From positions 1 through 19,368 of the forward strand of contig WQSU01000010.1 in NCBI GenBank assembly GCA_009787675.1: 19,368 nucleotides of DNA. The letters are read 5' to 3'. The notes beneath the pieces were generated by a model, which was not told the DNA's origin, did not search any database, and saw only the letters and a list, made by a program, of their open reading frames with translations. Position numbers and translations under genes: made by a program. Source of the DNA: Lentimicrobiaceae bacterium (GTDB lineage Bacteria; Bacteroidota; Bacteroidia; Bacteroidales; WCHB1-69). The stretch's first letter is position 1; every line of letters begins with the position of its first letter. This document shows, piece by piece, positions 6,983 through 15,074 of the stretch.

Positions 6983-7650
6983 TACAAATCTTCAATAGGA
7001 ACGCCATTAATTTCTAAAATTCTATCCTCTTTGAATAAAATTTTTTTTTCAATTTCACCGGAAGATAGGTAGTGGGTTTCCAATCCTTCTTTTTTATTGT
7101 TAACAAAATGAGTTTCATACAGTAAGCGTCCCATCTCATCGTAAGTAAGACGTTTACCTGTTCCATTAACAAATGAACCTTCTCCAACAAGCAGACCTCT
7201 TTCATCATAATTTACCCATTCTCCATCAAACATATCGTTAACAAAAGCGCCAGATTCTCTTATAATTCCATTTGAGAACCAAGAAGTTACGGGTCCGTTT
7301 TTAACGCCTTTTTTATAATGTGTTTTCAAAGAGATATTTCCGTTTTTATAATAATGAGTTTCAACACCTTCTAACAAATCGTTTTTATAGGTCGCCTCTA
7401 ATTCAGGGTTGCCATCAAAATAACGTTTTACGAATTTTCCATTTCTTTTTCCCCTTTTCATTTCAATTTCCATAGTTTTTGTAGGATAATGATTATGATA
7501 GTATGTGGTTGTTCCCGTTTCTTTACCAAATCGGTAATGTGTTTCAGATTTTATTTTACCTCTGCTGTAATATTCGCGTTTAACTTTGGTGCAACTTGCG
7601 AACAAGAACAAGAGGCAAAAGAGAGGTAAAAATAGGTGAGAGTTTTTCAT
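6982..7650 (-). CDS. MORN-repeat (YwqK-type) lipoprotein
   Basis: A 222-residue predicted lipoprotein. The signal peptide ends in a lipobox FASC with the acylated cysteine at C20. The rest is a run of MORN/YwqK-type repeats of about 20-24 residues: YYSRGKIKSETHYRFGKETG, YFDGNPELEATYKNDLLEGV, YYKNGNISLKTHYKKGVKNG, WFSNGIIRESGAFVNDMFDG, YDERGLLVGEGSFVNGTGKR and YLSSGEIEKKILF. These repeats usually form an extended beta sheet. Databases often call such proteins YwqK family antitoxins, but no toxin gene is adjacent. It lies 12 nt after xseB and overlaps the OstA-like gene by one base, so an envelope role next to OstA is more plausible. Its exact function is unknown. Confidence 0.85.
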   Translation of the reverse strand: MKNSHLFLPLFCLLFLFASCTKVKREYYSRGKIKSETHYRFGKETGTTTYYHNHYPTKTMEIEMKRGKRNGKFVKRYFDGNPELEATYKNDLLEGVETHYYKNGNISLKTHYKKGVKNGPVTSWFSNGIIRESGAFVNDMFDGEWVNYDERGLLVGEGSFVNGTGKRLTYDEMGRLLYETHFVNNKKEGLETHYLSSGEIEKKILFKEDRILEINGVPIEDL

Positions 7651-7662
7651 AATAAATAAATT

Positions 7663-7854
7663 TTATAGTTTTTCCAACAATGTTTTTACTTCTTCCTCAG
7701 TCTCCAACAATTTTTTCTTGCAAATGGTTATTAAAAGGGTGGCTCGTTTTGTCATTTTCGCCAATTCATCTACGGGGATTTCGGCGTTTTCCATTTTGTG
7801 AACTAAAATTTGCAGTTCTTCAAATGCGTCCTGATATGTTTTTATTTCGTTCAT
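7663..7854 (-). CDS. xseB: Exodeoxyribonuclease VII small subunit
   Basis: A 63-residue protein of normal XseB length. The sequence has the family's two-helix pattern: TYQDAFEELQILVHKMENAE, then IPVDELAKMTKRATLLITIC with the second helix ending LLETEEEVKTLLEKL. XseB binds the large subunit XseA to form the single-strand-specific exonuclease that degrades DNA to oligonucleotides. No xseA lies in this window, although the two genes are often adjacent in Bacteroidota. The start ATG is 2 nt after the stop codon of the helicase gene, and the MORN lipoprotein gene follows after 12 nt, so it is translated within a helicase-led operon. Confidence 0.9.
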   Translation of the reverse strand: MNEIKTYQDAFEELQILVHKMENAEIPVDELAKMTKRATLLITICKKKLLETEEEVKTLLEKL

Positions 7855-7856
7855 TA

Positions 7857-10163
7857 TTATGGAATTACTAATTTTGCGAATTTCAAAAGCAATGTTTTGT
7901 TGCCTACGGAGTCGAATGTTACAACGGCTTTTTTATCTAAGTCTTCGCCATCGGTTTGAGCAACCTTTCCGTATCCGAACTTATCGTGATAAACGCGCAG
8001 TCCCACGTAAATTTGGTCGGCTCTTGCCTCCTTTCCCATTTTTTGTGTTGGTTTTCGTTCAAGCGTATGCCGTTTATGCTGCACGGCTTCAGTAATAGGA
8101 ATGAAGTTTGACGGAGTAACTTCATTCGCATCAGAAATACAGATATTGCGCCCCATAGATGCTTTTTGTGTTTTATGAATAAATTGATCAGGAATTTCGT
8201 GCAAGAAACGGCTGTCTTCACAAAACTGCAAGTTACCAAATCGGTAACGTGTTTGTGCAGAGGTAAGTACAAGTTTTTTACGTGCTCTCGTGATCGCCAC
8301 ATAAAACAGTCGGCGTTCCTCTTCCAATTCTGCCCGCGTGCCCAAACTCATGGATGAGGGGAAAAGGTTTTCTTCTAACCCCGTAACATACACATAATCA
8401 AACTCTAACCCTTTTGCCGAGTGGATAGTCATCAATTTCACGCGGTCTTGGTGTTCGTTCTTTTTTTCATCATTATCGGTTAATAATGCAATACTTTCTA
8501 CAAATCTATCTAATGATGGAAAATAATCGGTAATAATTTCTCCTGTGTCTTCATTAAAAAGCGATTCCGGTTCTTTTTCAGTAAACTCTTTCATAGAGTC
8601 CAACAGCGCTTCCACATTTTGCAACCGGTCAATTTCAGATTTGTCGGCATTGAGTTCCTGCATGATACCGGTGGTGGTTACAATGTGTTTACCCAGCTCG
8701 TAAGCATCGGTTTTCACAATCATGGCGGAGTAGCTTTTAATGCGCACGGCAAAATCTTGCAGGCGCGCTTTAGTAGGCGCGTTCACATCCAACAAGTAAC
8801 GTTCGGGTTTTTCTACCACATCCCAAATTCGCGCATTTTGTTCATGGGCACAGACCACAATTTTATCCACTGTTGTTGCGCCTATGCCGCGCATGGGGTA
8901 ATTGATCACCCTCCGCAACGCTTCCTCATCGTTGTGGTTGATCGCTAAGCGAAGATAGGCTAATACATCTTTAATTTCCTTACGTTGGTAAAACGAAATA
9001 CCCCCATAGACAATGTAAGGGATATTTTTTTTAAGCAAAGCTTCTTCCAACGCACGCGATTGAGCATTAGTTCTATATAAAATGACAAATTGAGAATTAT
9101 TTTGCTGGTAATTTTGTTTAGTTTCAAAGATGGAGTGCGCCACCGTTTGGGCTTCTTCGTTGTCGCTGTTGCTTTTCAGAATCTCTATCTTGTGTCCCTC
9201 TTCGTTATCGGTCCAAATCTCTTTATGGAGCTGGTCCTGATTGTTTTTAATCACTGCATTTGCCGCACTTACAATGTGTTGCGTTGAGCGGTAGTTTTGC
9301 TCCAGCTTTAGGATTTTCGTTTCAGGGTAATCTTTTTTAAAATTCAGGATATTTTGAATGTTTGCGCCTCGAAATGCGTAGATACTTTGTGCATCGTCGC
9401 CCACTACACAGATATTATGGTGCGCCGCCGCCAATTTCTTCACAATTAAATACTGGGCAAAATTAGTATCTTGGTACTCATCCACTAAAATATATTGAAA
9501 GCGGTTTTGATATTTGTGCAATACTTCGGGGCAGTCGCGCAGCAATACATTCATATAGTAAAGGAGATCATCGAAATCCATGGCATTAGAGTTTTTTAAA
9601 CGATTGTTATAGCGTTTAAAAATCTCTGATATATAAGGTTTTCCGCTCATTCTGTCGGCTTCCAAAATTTCGGGACTTTGTGCATAATCGTTGGGAGACA
9701 ACAAGCTTGATTTGGCGGATGATATGCGGTGTAACACATGGCTTGCCACGTAGGTTTTGGGGTCTAAATTCATCTCTTTCACAATACTTTTGAGCAAATT
9801 TTTAGCGTCATCGGTATCATACACTGTGATATTTCGCATAAAGCCCAATTTTTCGTGTTCCACTTGAATAATCCTGTTAAAGACGCCATGGAAAGTACCC
9901 ATCATCACGGCTTTGGCGTTTGAGTCGCCCACCAATTGAAAGATCCGTTCTTTCATTTCTTTGGCGGCTTTGTTGGTGAAGGTGAGCGCCAAAATTCGGT
10001 ATGGGTTAATACCTTGTGCGAGCATGTAGGCGATGCGGTAGGTGAGTGCGCGTGTTTTTCCGGAGCCTGCGCCCGCAATGACCATGACGGGACCATCAAT
10101 TTGCTCCACAGCAGCGCGTTGTGAATCGTTGAGTTGCGAGAGTATGTTTTGTTCGGCAGTCAT
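7857..10163 (-). CDS. pcrA: UvrD/PcrA/Rep-type superfamily 1 DNA helicase
   Basis: A 768-residue 3'-5' ATP-dependent DNA helicase of the UvrD/PcrA type, used in nucleotide excision repair and removal of replication blocks. Visible motifs in order: Q motif LNDSQRAAVE; Walker A GAGSGKT (31-37); motif Ia ILALTFTNKAAKEMKERI; Walker B VDEYQDTN (D228, E229); motif III GDDAQSIYAFRGA (255-267); motif IV LEQNYRST; motif V TIHSAKGLEFDYVYV; motif VI EERRLFYVAITRARKKL. The last about 50 residues (YVGLRVYHDKFGYGKVAQ onward) form the small Tudor-like C-terminal domain typical of PcrA. Length is slightly above the E. coli UvrD size. It opens the operon and has a good phylum-type promoter upstream. The choice between the names uvrD and pcrA is convention only. 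Confidence 0.95.
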   Translation of the reverse strand: MTAEQNILSQLNDSQRAAVEQIDGPVMVIAGAGSGKTRALTYRIAYMLAQGINPYRILALTFTNKAAKEMKERIFQLVGDSNAKAVMMGTFHGVFNRIIQVEHEKLGFMRNITVYDTDDAKNLLKSIVKEMNLDPKTYVASHVLHRISSAKSSLLSPNDYAQSPEILEADRMSGKPYISEIFKRYNNRLKNSNAMDFDDLLYYMNVLLRDCPEVLHKYQNRFQYILVDEYQDTNFAQYLIVKKLAAAHHNICVVGDDAQSIYAFRGANIQNILNFKKDYPETKILKLEQNYRSTQHIVSAANAVIKNNQDQLHKEIWTDNEEGHKIEILKSNSDNEEAQTVAHSIFETKQNYQQNNSQFVILYRTNAQSRALEEALLKKNIPYIVYGGISFYQRKEIKDVLAYLRLAINHNDEEALRRVINYPMRGIGATTVDKIVVCAHEQNARIWDVVEKPERYLLDVNAPTKARLQDFAVRIKSYSAMIVKTDAYELGKHIVTTTGIMQELNADKSEIDRLQNVEALLDSMKEFTEKEPESLFNEDTGEIITDYFPSLDRFVESIALLTDNDEKKNEHQDRVKLMTIHSAKGLEFDYVYVTGLEENLFPSSMSLGTRAELEEERRLFYVAITRARKKLVLTSAQTRYRFGNLQFCEDSRFLHEIPDQFIHKTQKASMGRNICISDANEVTPSNFIPITEAVQHKRHTLERKPTQKMGKEARADQIYVGLRVYHDKFGYGKVAQTDGEDLDKKAVVTFDSVGNKTLLLKFAKLVIP

Positions 10164-10209
10164 AATTTTACAAAAAAATGGCAGTGAAGAGTCAAAAATT
10201 AAATAGCGG

Positions 10210-10242
10210 CAAAGATAAAAAATTTGTTGAGACTTTTATCAA
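10210..10242 (-). promoter_or_regulatory. Promoter of the pcrA operon
   Basis: On the minus strand, TATCTTTG at 10217-10210 matches TAnnTTTG exactly and is followed by CCGC. A TTG at 10242-10240 lies 22 nt upstream, close to the usual -33 spacing. The leader to the ATG at 10163 is about 40 nt. Confidence 0.7.
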
Positions 10243-10292
10243 AAAATGTGGCTGAATATAGTCGTACTTATCTTAACCGAAAATAGTTGTGG

Positions 10293-10856
10293 CTATATCG
10301 TCATCACCTCTTTCTCCTTAGCTTCCATCATTTTATCAATTTTTCCGATAAATTCATCAGTGGCTTTTTGGATGTCGGTTTCTAACTTTTTCACTTCATC
10401 TTCGGGAGTGCCGGAGTCTTTCAGTTTTTTGCCGGTTTCGTTGGCAACTCGGCGCAAATTGCGGACGCTCACTTTTGCCTGTTCGGCTTCCTGTTTGGCT
10501 TTTTTAACCAACTCTTTTCTACGTTCTTCCGTAGGGGTGGGCACTACAATGCGGATAAATTCGCCGTTGTTTTGCGGCGTAAAGCCTAAGTTAGCTGCCA
10601 AGATCGCTTTTTCAATTACGGGCAGCAGGTTTCTTTCCCAAGGCTGAATCACAATTTGGCGAGCATCAGGCGTGCTGATGTTGCCCACTTGCTCCACCGG
10701 CGTGGGATTGCCGTAGTAATCCACTTTCAGACCCTCCAACATTTGCGGAGAGGCTTTTCCGGCGCGTATTTTTTGTAATTCTTTATCAAAGAAATTCAGC
10801 ACAGTGTTCATGCCGTCTTTGCTGGCTTGCAAGCATTTGGAAGTTTCTTCGCTCAT
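10293..10856 (-). CDS. frr: Ribosome recycling factor
   Basis: A 187-residue protein of normal length. It splits post-termination ribosomes together with EF-G. Recognisable family segments are LQKIRAGKASPQMLEGLKVD, YYGNPTPVEQVGNISTPDAR with IVIQPWERNLLPVIEKAI, and NDG-like NNGEFIRIVVPTPTEERRKE followed by LVKKAKQEAEQAKVSVRNLR. In most bacteria frr lies directly downstream of pyrH; here the 2TM gene, a T9SS subtilase and a REP-like palindrome lie between them. I see no TAnnTTTG box in the 88 bp upstream, so it may depend on read-through from the pyrH promoter. Confidence 0.97.
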   Translation of the reverse strand: MSEETSKCLQASKDGMNTVLNFFDKELQKIRAGKASPQMLEGLKVDYYGNPTPVEQVGNISTPDARQIVIQPWERNLLPVIEKAILAANLGFTPQNNGEFIRIVVPTPTEERRKELVKKAKQEAEQAKVSVRNLRRVANETGKKLKDSGTPEDEVKKLETDIQKATDEFIGKIDKMMEAKEKEVMTI

Positions 10857-10881
10857 AATATTAGGTTTTAAGGATTAAAAA

Positions 10882-10929
10882 TTTAATTGCCGTTGGCTTC
10901 TTTAATTGCCGTTGGCTTTAGCCAACGGC
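10882..10929. repeat. REP-like element: 18-bp direct repeat plus perfect 10-bp palindrome
   Basis: TTTAATTGCCGTTGGCTT occurs twice with one base between (10882-10899 and 10901-10918). The second copy forms a perfect hairpin: GCCGTTGGCT (10908-10917), a TT loop, then AGCCAACGGC (10920-10929). It lies between the subtilase stop codon and frr. It resembles short palindromic REP-type elements and could also act as a weak terminator or an RNA-stabilising hairpin for the subtilase mRNA, although no U-tract follows on the minus strand. Confidence 0.8.
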
Positions 10930-10944
10930 CCAAAATTCAGGGGA

Positions 10945-13887
10945 TTATTGAATAATTATTTTGGCAGTTTCAGTGGTGTTGTTGGTATAGGAAATGTGGA
11001 ATAGATAGTTGCCGATTGGAAAATGGGAGACATCTATAGCAGTGGTTGAGTTCGTAACCGGAATCACTTTTACAATTTGACCCATTATATTGGCAATTGT
11101 GATTTTTTCTATGCGTTCACCTTCTACATAAACAACTGTGTTGGATGGATTTGGATAAACTTTTGAAAGATTTGAGTGTTCCTCTATGCTTTCCGTATTT
11201 TTAACAGACAAGCATTCAGGAACTAAACAATCGTCGTAAACAGCATAAACGCAAAACTTGTTTTCTGTTCCTGTTGCGGGTGTAGAGAATGAGGTAACGG
11301 TTGTTGTTCCAAGAGATTCAACATTTTTGAAAATTTCGTAATATTTTGGCGCACTACCTTCAGGGGTATTCCATGAAAGGTTTACAATGCCTCCCTGAAC
11401 AGTAGCAGACAATTCGGATATGGGGTTACATGCTATGGCGTGCTTGTTGCAATTAGCTATCCATGCGAAGAATACGCCGGAACCGGGGTCGCCCGATGCG
11501 GAGAATATGGCATCACCATCCTGGTAAAAAATCTCAAAAGAACATTCGGCAACATTTGTACCTGTTATCCAAGACAAACTAACAGCAACTCCGCTATTGA
11601 CAGTAAGTGAGTGTCTGGCAAAATTGCTGTTGTCGGGAATCGTAAGGTTTTGTGCCGGAGAGCCATCATTGAAAGTTACAACCAATTGATTGCCTGTCCA
11701 GCCGTCATCAGAGCCATCATACAAATCAAAAATCAGATTACACCGGTCACAATAAGCGAAGTTAATGGATGAGGTTCTTCCTGTTTCATCGGTTAACAAC
11801 AAATTGAATGGAATATAGGTACTGCCCGGAGTAAAAGTGTTGCCCAATGTAACGTTATAGGGGGCAGAACTGCTTTGATTCGGTTGCATGTTAGTATAGG
11901 TTGCATTATTTTTGTTAATTGTAATATCCTGAGAAGTTGATGTTAGAAAACCTGTTACGCCTTTCACCATTTCATTTCCCGAATTATTTAGAGTAGTCGT
12001 AATATTTGCCGTTTCTCCCGGATCTAAAATTCCATTACCGGAATCATTAATAACGGTTTTTGTCAATCTTAATTCATAATCACAAGCCGCAATAATAAAT
12101 TGACCTGTTGCCTCACCATCGCTGGTATTAATTTCCGTTAAAAATTGAAGTTGTTTTTTTGGCGGAACCGATGAAGATAATTTAAAGGTAAATGCGCCCT
12201 CTATTTTTTTAAATTCTCCTGCGGCAAAATCACCAAAATCCGCATAGCCATTCGTAATTGTAACATACTCACTTGTAGTTGTTATACTCATAGATACATT
12301 ATTAATTTTTTTAGAAGTCTTATTAAGCACACTGAAATCTAATGTTATGGTTTCTCCCGGATTGGCATTTCCATTGTTGTTGCCTTGTGAGTCGTTTACA
12401 GTAATTTCATAAGAGAACCGATCGGCGACAACGGTATTTACTGCAGCTAAAGCGTTAATTCTGCCTGACCCAAAAATATTGTTCTTTTTTGCAGATAGAT
12501 GCACCGCCGTATTTTCCAATATTTCGCAGATTTCGGCAGGCATCAGTTGTGCATTTTTCGACAGCATCAAAGCCATCACTCCGGCAACGCAAGGGGTAGC
12601 CATGGAAGTTCCATCCAGATTAGCATAACCCGTTGTAGTTTGCGCATTTAAAGATTTTATGCCTACGCCCGGAGCGCACACATCAGGGCGAATTAAACCC
12701 ATGCCGGGATCATAAGGATAGTCTGTGTATATGGGAACATTTTGCCATGAAACCGGACCCGTTGACGAAAAATCTGCAATATTATCACTTGAATTTGTGG
12801 CGCCTACGCAAACCACAGCGGAAGTGCCTCCTGTGGTGGTTTGATCGGGATGTAACCACGGCGGAGGGCAATCTCCGGGACCTCCAATATTTTGAGGAAC
12901 AGGATATCCTGAGTTCCCGCCATCGTTGCCGGCAGCCACAGCGGCTATAACACCGGCTTGCAACACATTCACCATAGCGTTTCTAAACATCATACGCAAA
13001 GAGGCATCAGGTTTTCTGTAACCTACTGACATGCTGAATACATGGGCGCCGCGTTCAAGAGCAAACTCAACGGCGCTAAACAGTGAGGATGGAATGCCTG
13101 TTCCATTGCTATTCATAATCTTTAAAGCCATAATCTTGGCTTTTGGCGCCATCCCTGTTTTGGAACCTGCTGTGCCATCTCCGGCAACCGTGCCGGCGCA
13201 ATGTGTTCCATGACCATGATCATCCATAGGATTACTCGTATTACTGACAAAATTCCATCCATGCTGGGAATAATCGGGATGAGACCACATGTGGGTTCTA
13301 AGGTCATGATGTTGATAGTTAACGCCGGTATCAAAAACGGCAACAATAACGCCCTCGCCTTCATAACCCAACTCCCAAACCTTGTCGGCATTTACCTTGG
13401 CTACATTATAAGTAATCTCTTTCGTTCCGTCAGTAACTGTGGGATACTCATCCTCCGGAAGCATATAATACTCCTTATCCAAACCTATGATATGGATATC
13501 TTCCCTGTAAGATAATGTCTTAATCGCTTCTTTAGAAGCAAAACAAGTAATTCCATTGAAAACCCAAAATTGCTTAATGTCTGTAACCGCTTCATTTTTA
13601 GCAGCATCTTTCAAATAGCTCATTACATCTTGTTGCGTTTCATTGGCATATCTTTTTAATTCATTGATAACAAAACTACGCTTCTCCTCCTTTGATCTAT
13701 AAGTTGAAACGAGTGAGCGCAATACAAGTTGATCATACTGAGGTTTCATAACAATATTGATTTTCATCAAGTTGTCATCGTCCCGTAATTGAATTTCATT
13801 TTGAAGGTCAGGCTCAATTTTTGAAAGGTTTTGACCGTAACCATAAAAACAAATGGCGAATGCTAATAATAGTAGAATTTTTTTCAT
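10945..13887 (-). CDS. Secreted S8 subtilisin-like serine peptidase with T9SS sorting domain
   Basis: A 980-residue multidomain secreted protease. Residues 1-18 are a signal peptide (ends GYGQN) and about 43-140 an inhibitor I9-like propeptide. The catalytic S8 domain covers about 165-485, with Asp186 in VAVFDTGV, His226 in DHGHGTHCAGT, oxyanion Asn321 in AAGNDGG and Ser428 in DGTSMATP. Two CARDB-like beta domains follow (about 490-600 and 605-710; both contain an N-x-NPGET or LDPGET turn). Then come a segment with DLYDGSDDGWTG (718-731), a fibronectin III-like domain (about 820-897) and a type A sorting domain from YPNPSN at 911 to the end. It is therefore likely secreted by the type IX system. 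Its start overlaps the stop of the 2TM gene by 4 nt (ATGA). The location between pyrH and frr is unusual. Confidence 0.93.
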   Translation of the reverse strand: MKKILLLLAFAICFYGYGQNLSKIEPDLQNEIQLRDDDNLMKINIVMKPQYDQLVLRSLVSTYRSKEEKRSFVINELKRYANETQQDVMSYLKDAAKNEAVTDIKQFWVFNGITCFASKEAIKTLSYREDIHIIGLDKEYYMLPEDEYPTVTDGTKEITYNVAKVNADKVWELGYEGEGVIVAVFDTGVNYQHHDLRTHMWSHPDYSQHGWNFVSNTSNPMDDHGHGTHCAGTVAGDGTAGSKTGMAPKAKIMALKIMNSNGTGIPSSLFSAVEFALERGAHVFSMSVGYRKPDASLRMMFRNAMVNVLQAGVIAAVAAGNDGGNSGYPVPQNIGGPGDCPPPWLHPDQTTTGGTSAVVCVGATNSSDNIADFSSTGPVSWQNVPIYTDYPYDPGMGLIRPDVCAPGVGIKSLNAQTTTGYANLDGTSMATPCVAGVMALMLSKNAQLMPAEICEILENTAVHLSAKKNNIFGSGRINALAAVNTVVADRFSYEITVNDSQGNNNGNANPGETITLDFSVLNKTSKKINNVSMSITTTSEYVTITNGYADFGDFAAGEFKKIEGAFTFKLSSSVPPKKQLQFLTEINTSDGEATGQFIIAACDYELRLTKTVINDSGNGILDPGETANITTTLNNSGNEMVKGVTGFLTSTSQDITINKNNATYTNMQPNQSSSAPYNVTLGNTFTPGSTYIPFNLLLTDETGRTSSINFAYCDRCNLIFDLYDGSDDGWTGNQLVVTFNDGSPAQNLTIPDNSNFARHSLTVNSGVAVSLSWITGTNVAECSFEIFYQDGDAIFSASGDPGSGVFFAWIANCNKHAIACNPISELSATVQGGIVNLSWNTPEGSAPKYYEIFKNVESLGTTTVTSFSTPATGTENKFCVYAVYDDCLVPECLSVKNTESIEEHSNLSKVYPNPSNTVVYVEGERIEKITIANIMGQIVKVIPVTNSTTAIDVSHFPIGNYLFHISYTNNTTETAKIIIQ

Positions 13888-14183
13888 AATGTATCATCTT
13901 GAGTTTTTAATTGTTCTTTTGTCAAATTCTCCACCTCTTTTTCCAACATTCTTCTATTCCATTTTATAGCGTAAAAATAGTGTCCAATGATGACTATTGT
14001 CCACGTCAGTAAAACAAAAAAGATAGTGTTAAAAAATGTTTTATCTTCTTTTCCTTTAAATAAAAAGAAAAATATTACCCATAACAGTAGGTTGACTAGT
14101 ATGAATAATGTAAAATGTTTTTTGAATGCTACTCTTTTTTTTGCAGTTTTAAGCACTAACTCATTATTTACAATGTCATTCAT
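13884..14183 (-). CDS. 2TM domain protein
   Basis: A 99-residue membrane protein of the 2TM family of short Bacteroidota proteins. It has two hydrophobic segments, about 25-44 (LFILVNLLLWVIFFFLF) and 54-70 (FFVLLTWTIVIIGHYFYAI), preceded by AKKRVAFKKHF and followed by the WNRRMLEKEVENL motif, then a charged tail. Both ends are predicted cytoplasmic. The start overlaps the stop of pyrH by 4 nt and its own stop overlaps the subtilase start by 4 nt, so all three are probably translationally coupled. In other genomes such proteins often sit near regulators; no function is established. Confidence 0.85.
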   Translation of the reverse strand: MNDIVNNELVLKTAKKRVAFKKHFTLFILVNLLLWVIFFFLFKGKEDKTFFNTIFFVLLTWTIVIIGHYFYAIKWNRRMLEKEVENLTKEQLKTQDDTL

Positions 14184-14902
14184 GATAAATTTTCATTTAA
14201 AGTGATTAATGTACCAATATTTTCTCCGGACAATACTTTTTCCAAGTTACCGGCTTCGTTGGCATTATATACATAAATTGGGATTTGATTTTCCTGCGCG
14301 AGCGTGAAAGCGGTTAAATCCATAATGGCTAATTTTTCTTCCAGCGCATCGTCGAAAGAGAGCAAATTGTATTTCACGGCATTAGGATCTTTTTCGGGGT
14401 CTGTATTGTAAACGCCGTCAACGCGAGTGCCTTTGAGGAGCAGTTCGGCATTGATTTCTGCGGCACGCAGTGCTGCTGCCGAGTCGGTAGTAAAAAACGG
14501 GTTTCCCGTACCGCCGGCAAAAATCACCACATAACCTTCTGCCAAATATTGCACGGCGCTTTTAAAGTATGTTTTTTCGCAAATGCCTTCAATGGGCAGC
14601 GCCGAGATCAATTTCACCGGAATATAATACTCTTCTAAAACGGCTTGCAGCGCCATAGAGTTGATGATGGTCGCTAACATGCCCATGTAGTCGCCTTGTG
14701 TGCGCAAAAAGCCGTTGTCGGCGCCTTTCACACCACGGAAAATATTGCCGCCACCCATCACAACGCCTACTTGTACATTGCATTCCACTGCCGATTTAAT
14801 TTCCATGGCAAAATGATGCACCGCATCGTAATTGATGCCAGAACCATCTTCTCCTTGTAGCGATTCACCGCTTAGTTTCAATAAGATACGTGAATATTTC
14901 AT
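14180..14902 (-). CDS. pyrH: UMP kinase
   Basis: A 240-residue uridylate kinase of the amino-acid kinase fold, of normal bacterial length. It converts UMP to UDP with ATP in pyrimidine nucleotide synthesis. Visible signatures: RILLKLSGESLQGEDGSGI at the N-terminus, VGVVMGGGNIFRG, MGMLATIINSMALQ, FAGGTGNPFFTTDSAAALRA (the UMP-binding and catalytic region), LLLKGTRVDGVYNTDPEKDP and IMDLTAFTLAQENQIPIYV. It heads a minus-strand string: pyrH, 2TM gene, subtilase, frr. A good phylum-type promoter lies immediately upstream. Confidence 0.97.
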   Translation of the reverse strand: MKYSRILLKLSGESLQGEDGSGINYDAVHHFAMEIKSAVECNVQVGVVMGGGNIFRGVKGADNGFLRTQGDYMGMLATIINSMALQAVLEEYYIPVKLISALPIEGICEKTYFKSAVQYLAEGYVVIFAGGTGNPFFTTDSAAALRAAEINAELLLKGTRVDGVYNTDPEKDPNAVKYNLLSFDDALEEKLAIMDLTAFTLAQENQIPIYVYNANEAGNLEKVLSGENIGTLITLNENLS

Positions 14903-14918
14903 ATTAAAAAATTAAAAG

Positions 14919-14949
14919 CGAAAATAGAAAATATTTTGAGATTGCTCAA
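14919..14949 (-). promoter_or_regulatory. Promoter of the pyrH operon
   Basis: On the minus strand, TATTTTCG (14926-14919) fits TAnnTTTG with one change. A TTG at 14949-14947 lies 20 nt upstream, the expected spacing. The box ends 16 nt before the ATG, so the leader is very short. Confidence 0.65.
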
Positions 14950-14969
14950 TAAAATCTTAGTTGTTCAAA

Positions 14970-14999
14970 TTGTTTTTTTAAAAATTTCGTGTTTATTTG
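14970..14999 (+). promoter_or_regulatory. Predicted promoter of the rhomboid gene
   Basis: TTG at 14970-14972, a 19-nt spacer, and TTTATTTG at 14992-14999 followed by CGC; the -7 box has one mismatch to TAnnTTTG. The predicted transcription start falls inside the inverted repeat at 15000-15030. Confidence 0.4.
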
Positions 15000-15030
15000 C
15001 GCTGTTTTATAACACACACATAAAACAGTG
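15000..15030. promoter_or_regulatory. Inverted repeat at the predicted rhomboid transcription start
   Basis: CTGTTTTAT (15002-15010) and ATAAAACAG (15020-15028) are perfect inverted repeats around AACACACAC. A G-T and a C-G pair extend the stem to 15000-15030. There is no T-run after it, so it is not a terminator. Its position immediately after the -7 box suits an operator or a structured 5' leader; which one is inference. Confidence 0.5.
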
Positions 15031-15074
15031 AATACTAAAGAGATATATTTATCAAAACATGTAATAATAATATA

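Noticed and set aside
6982..7650. Antitoxin of a toxin-antitoxin pair (a usual database label for YwqK proteins)
   Set aside because: It has a lipoprotein signal, so it is exported, and no toxin gene is adjacent.
8619..8948. 109-residue plus-strand frame opposite pcrA
   Set aside because: It is antisense to conserved helicase sequence, has no recognisable domain and no promoter, so it is a shadow frame.
10244..10292. Hairpin terminator after frr
   Set aside because: The AGCCACA motifs are direct rather than inverted repeats, and the ATATAG/CTATAT pairing is only 6 bp with no T-tract at the right place.
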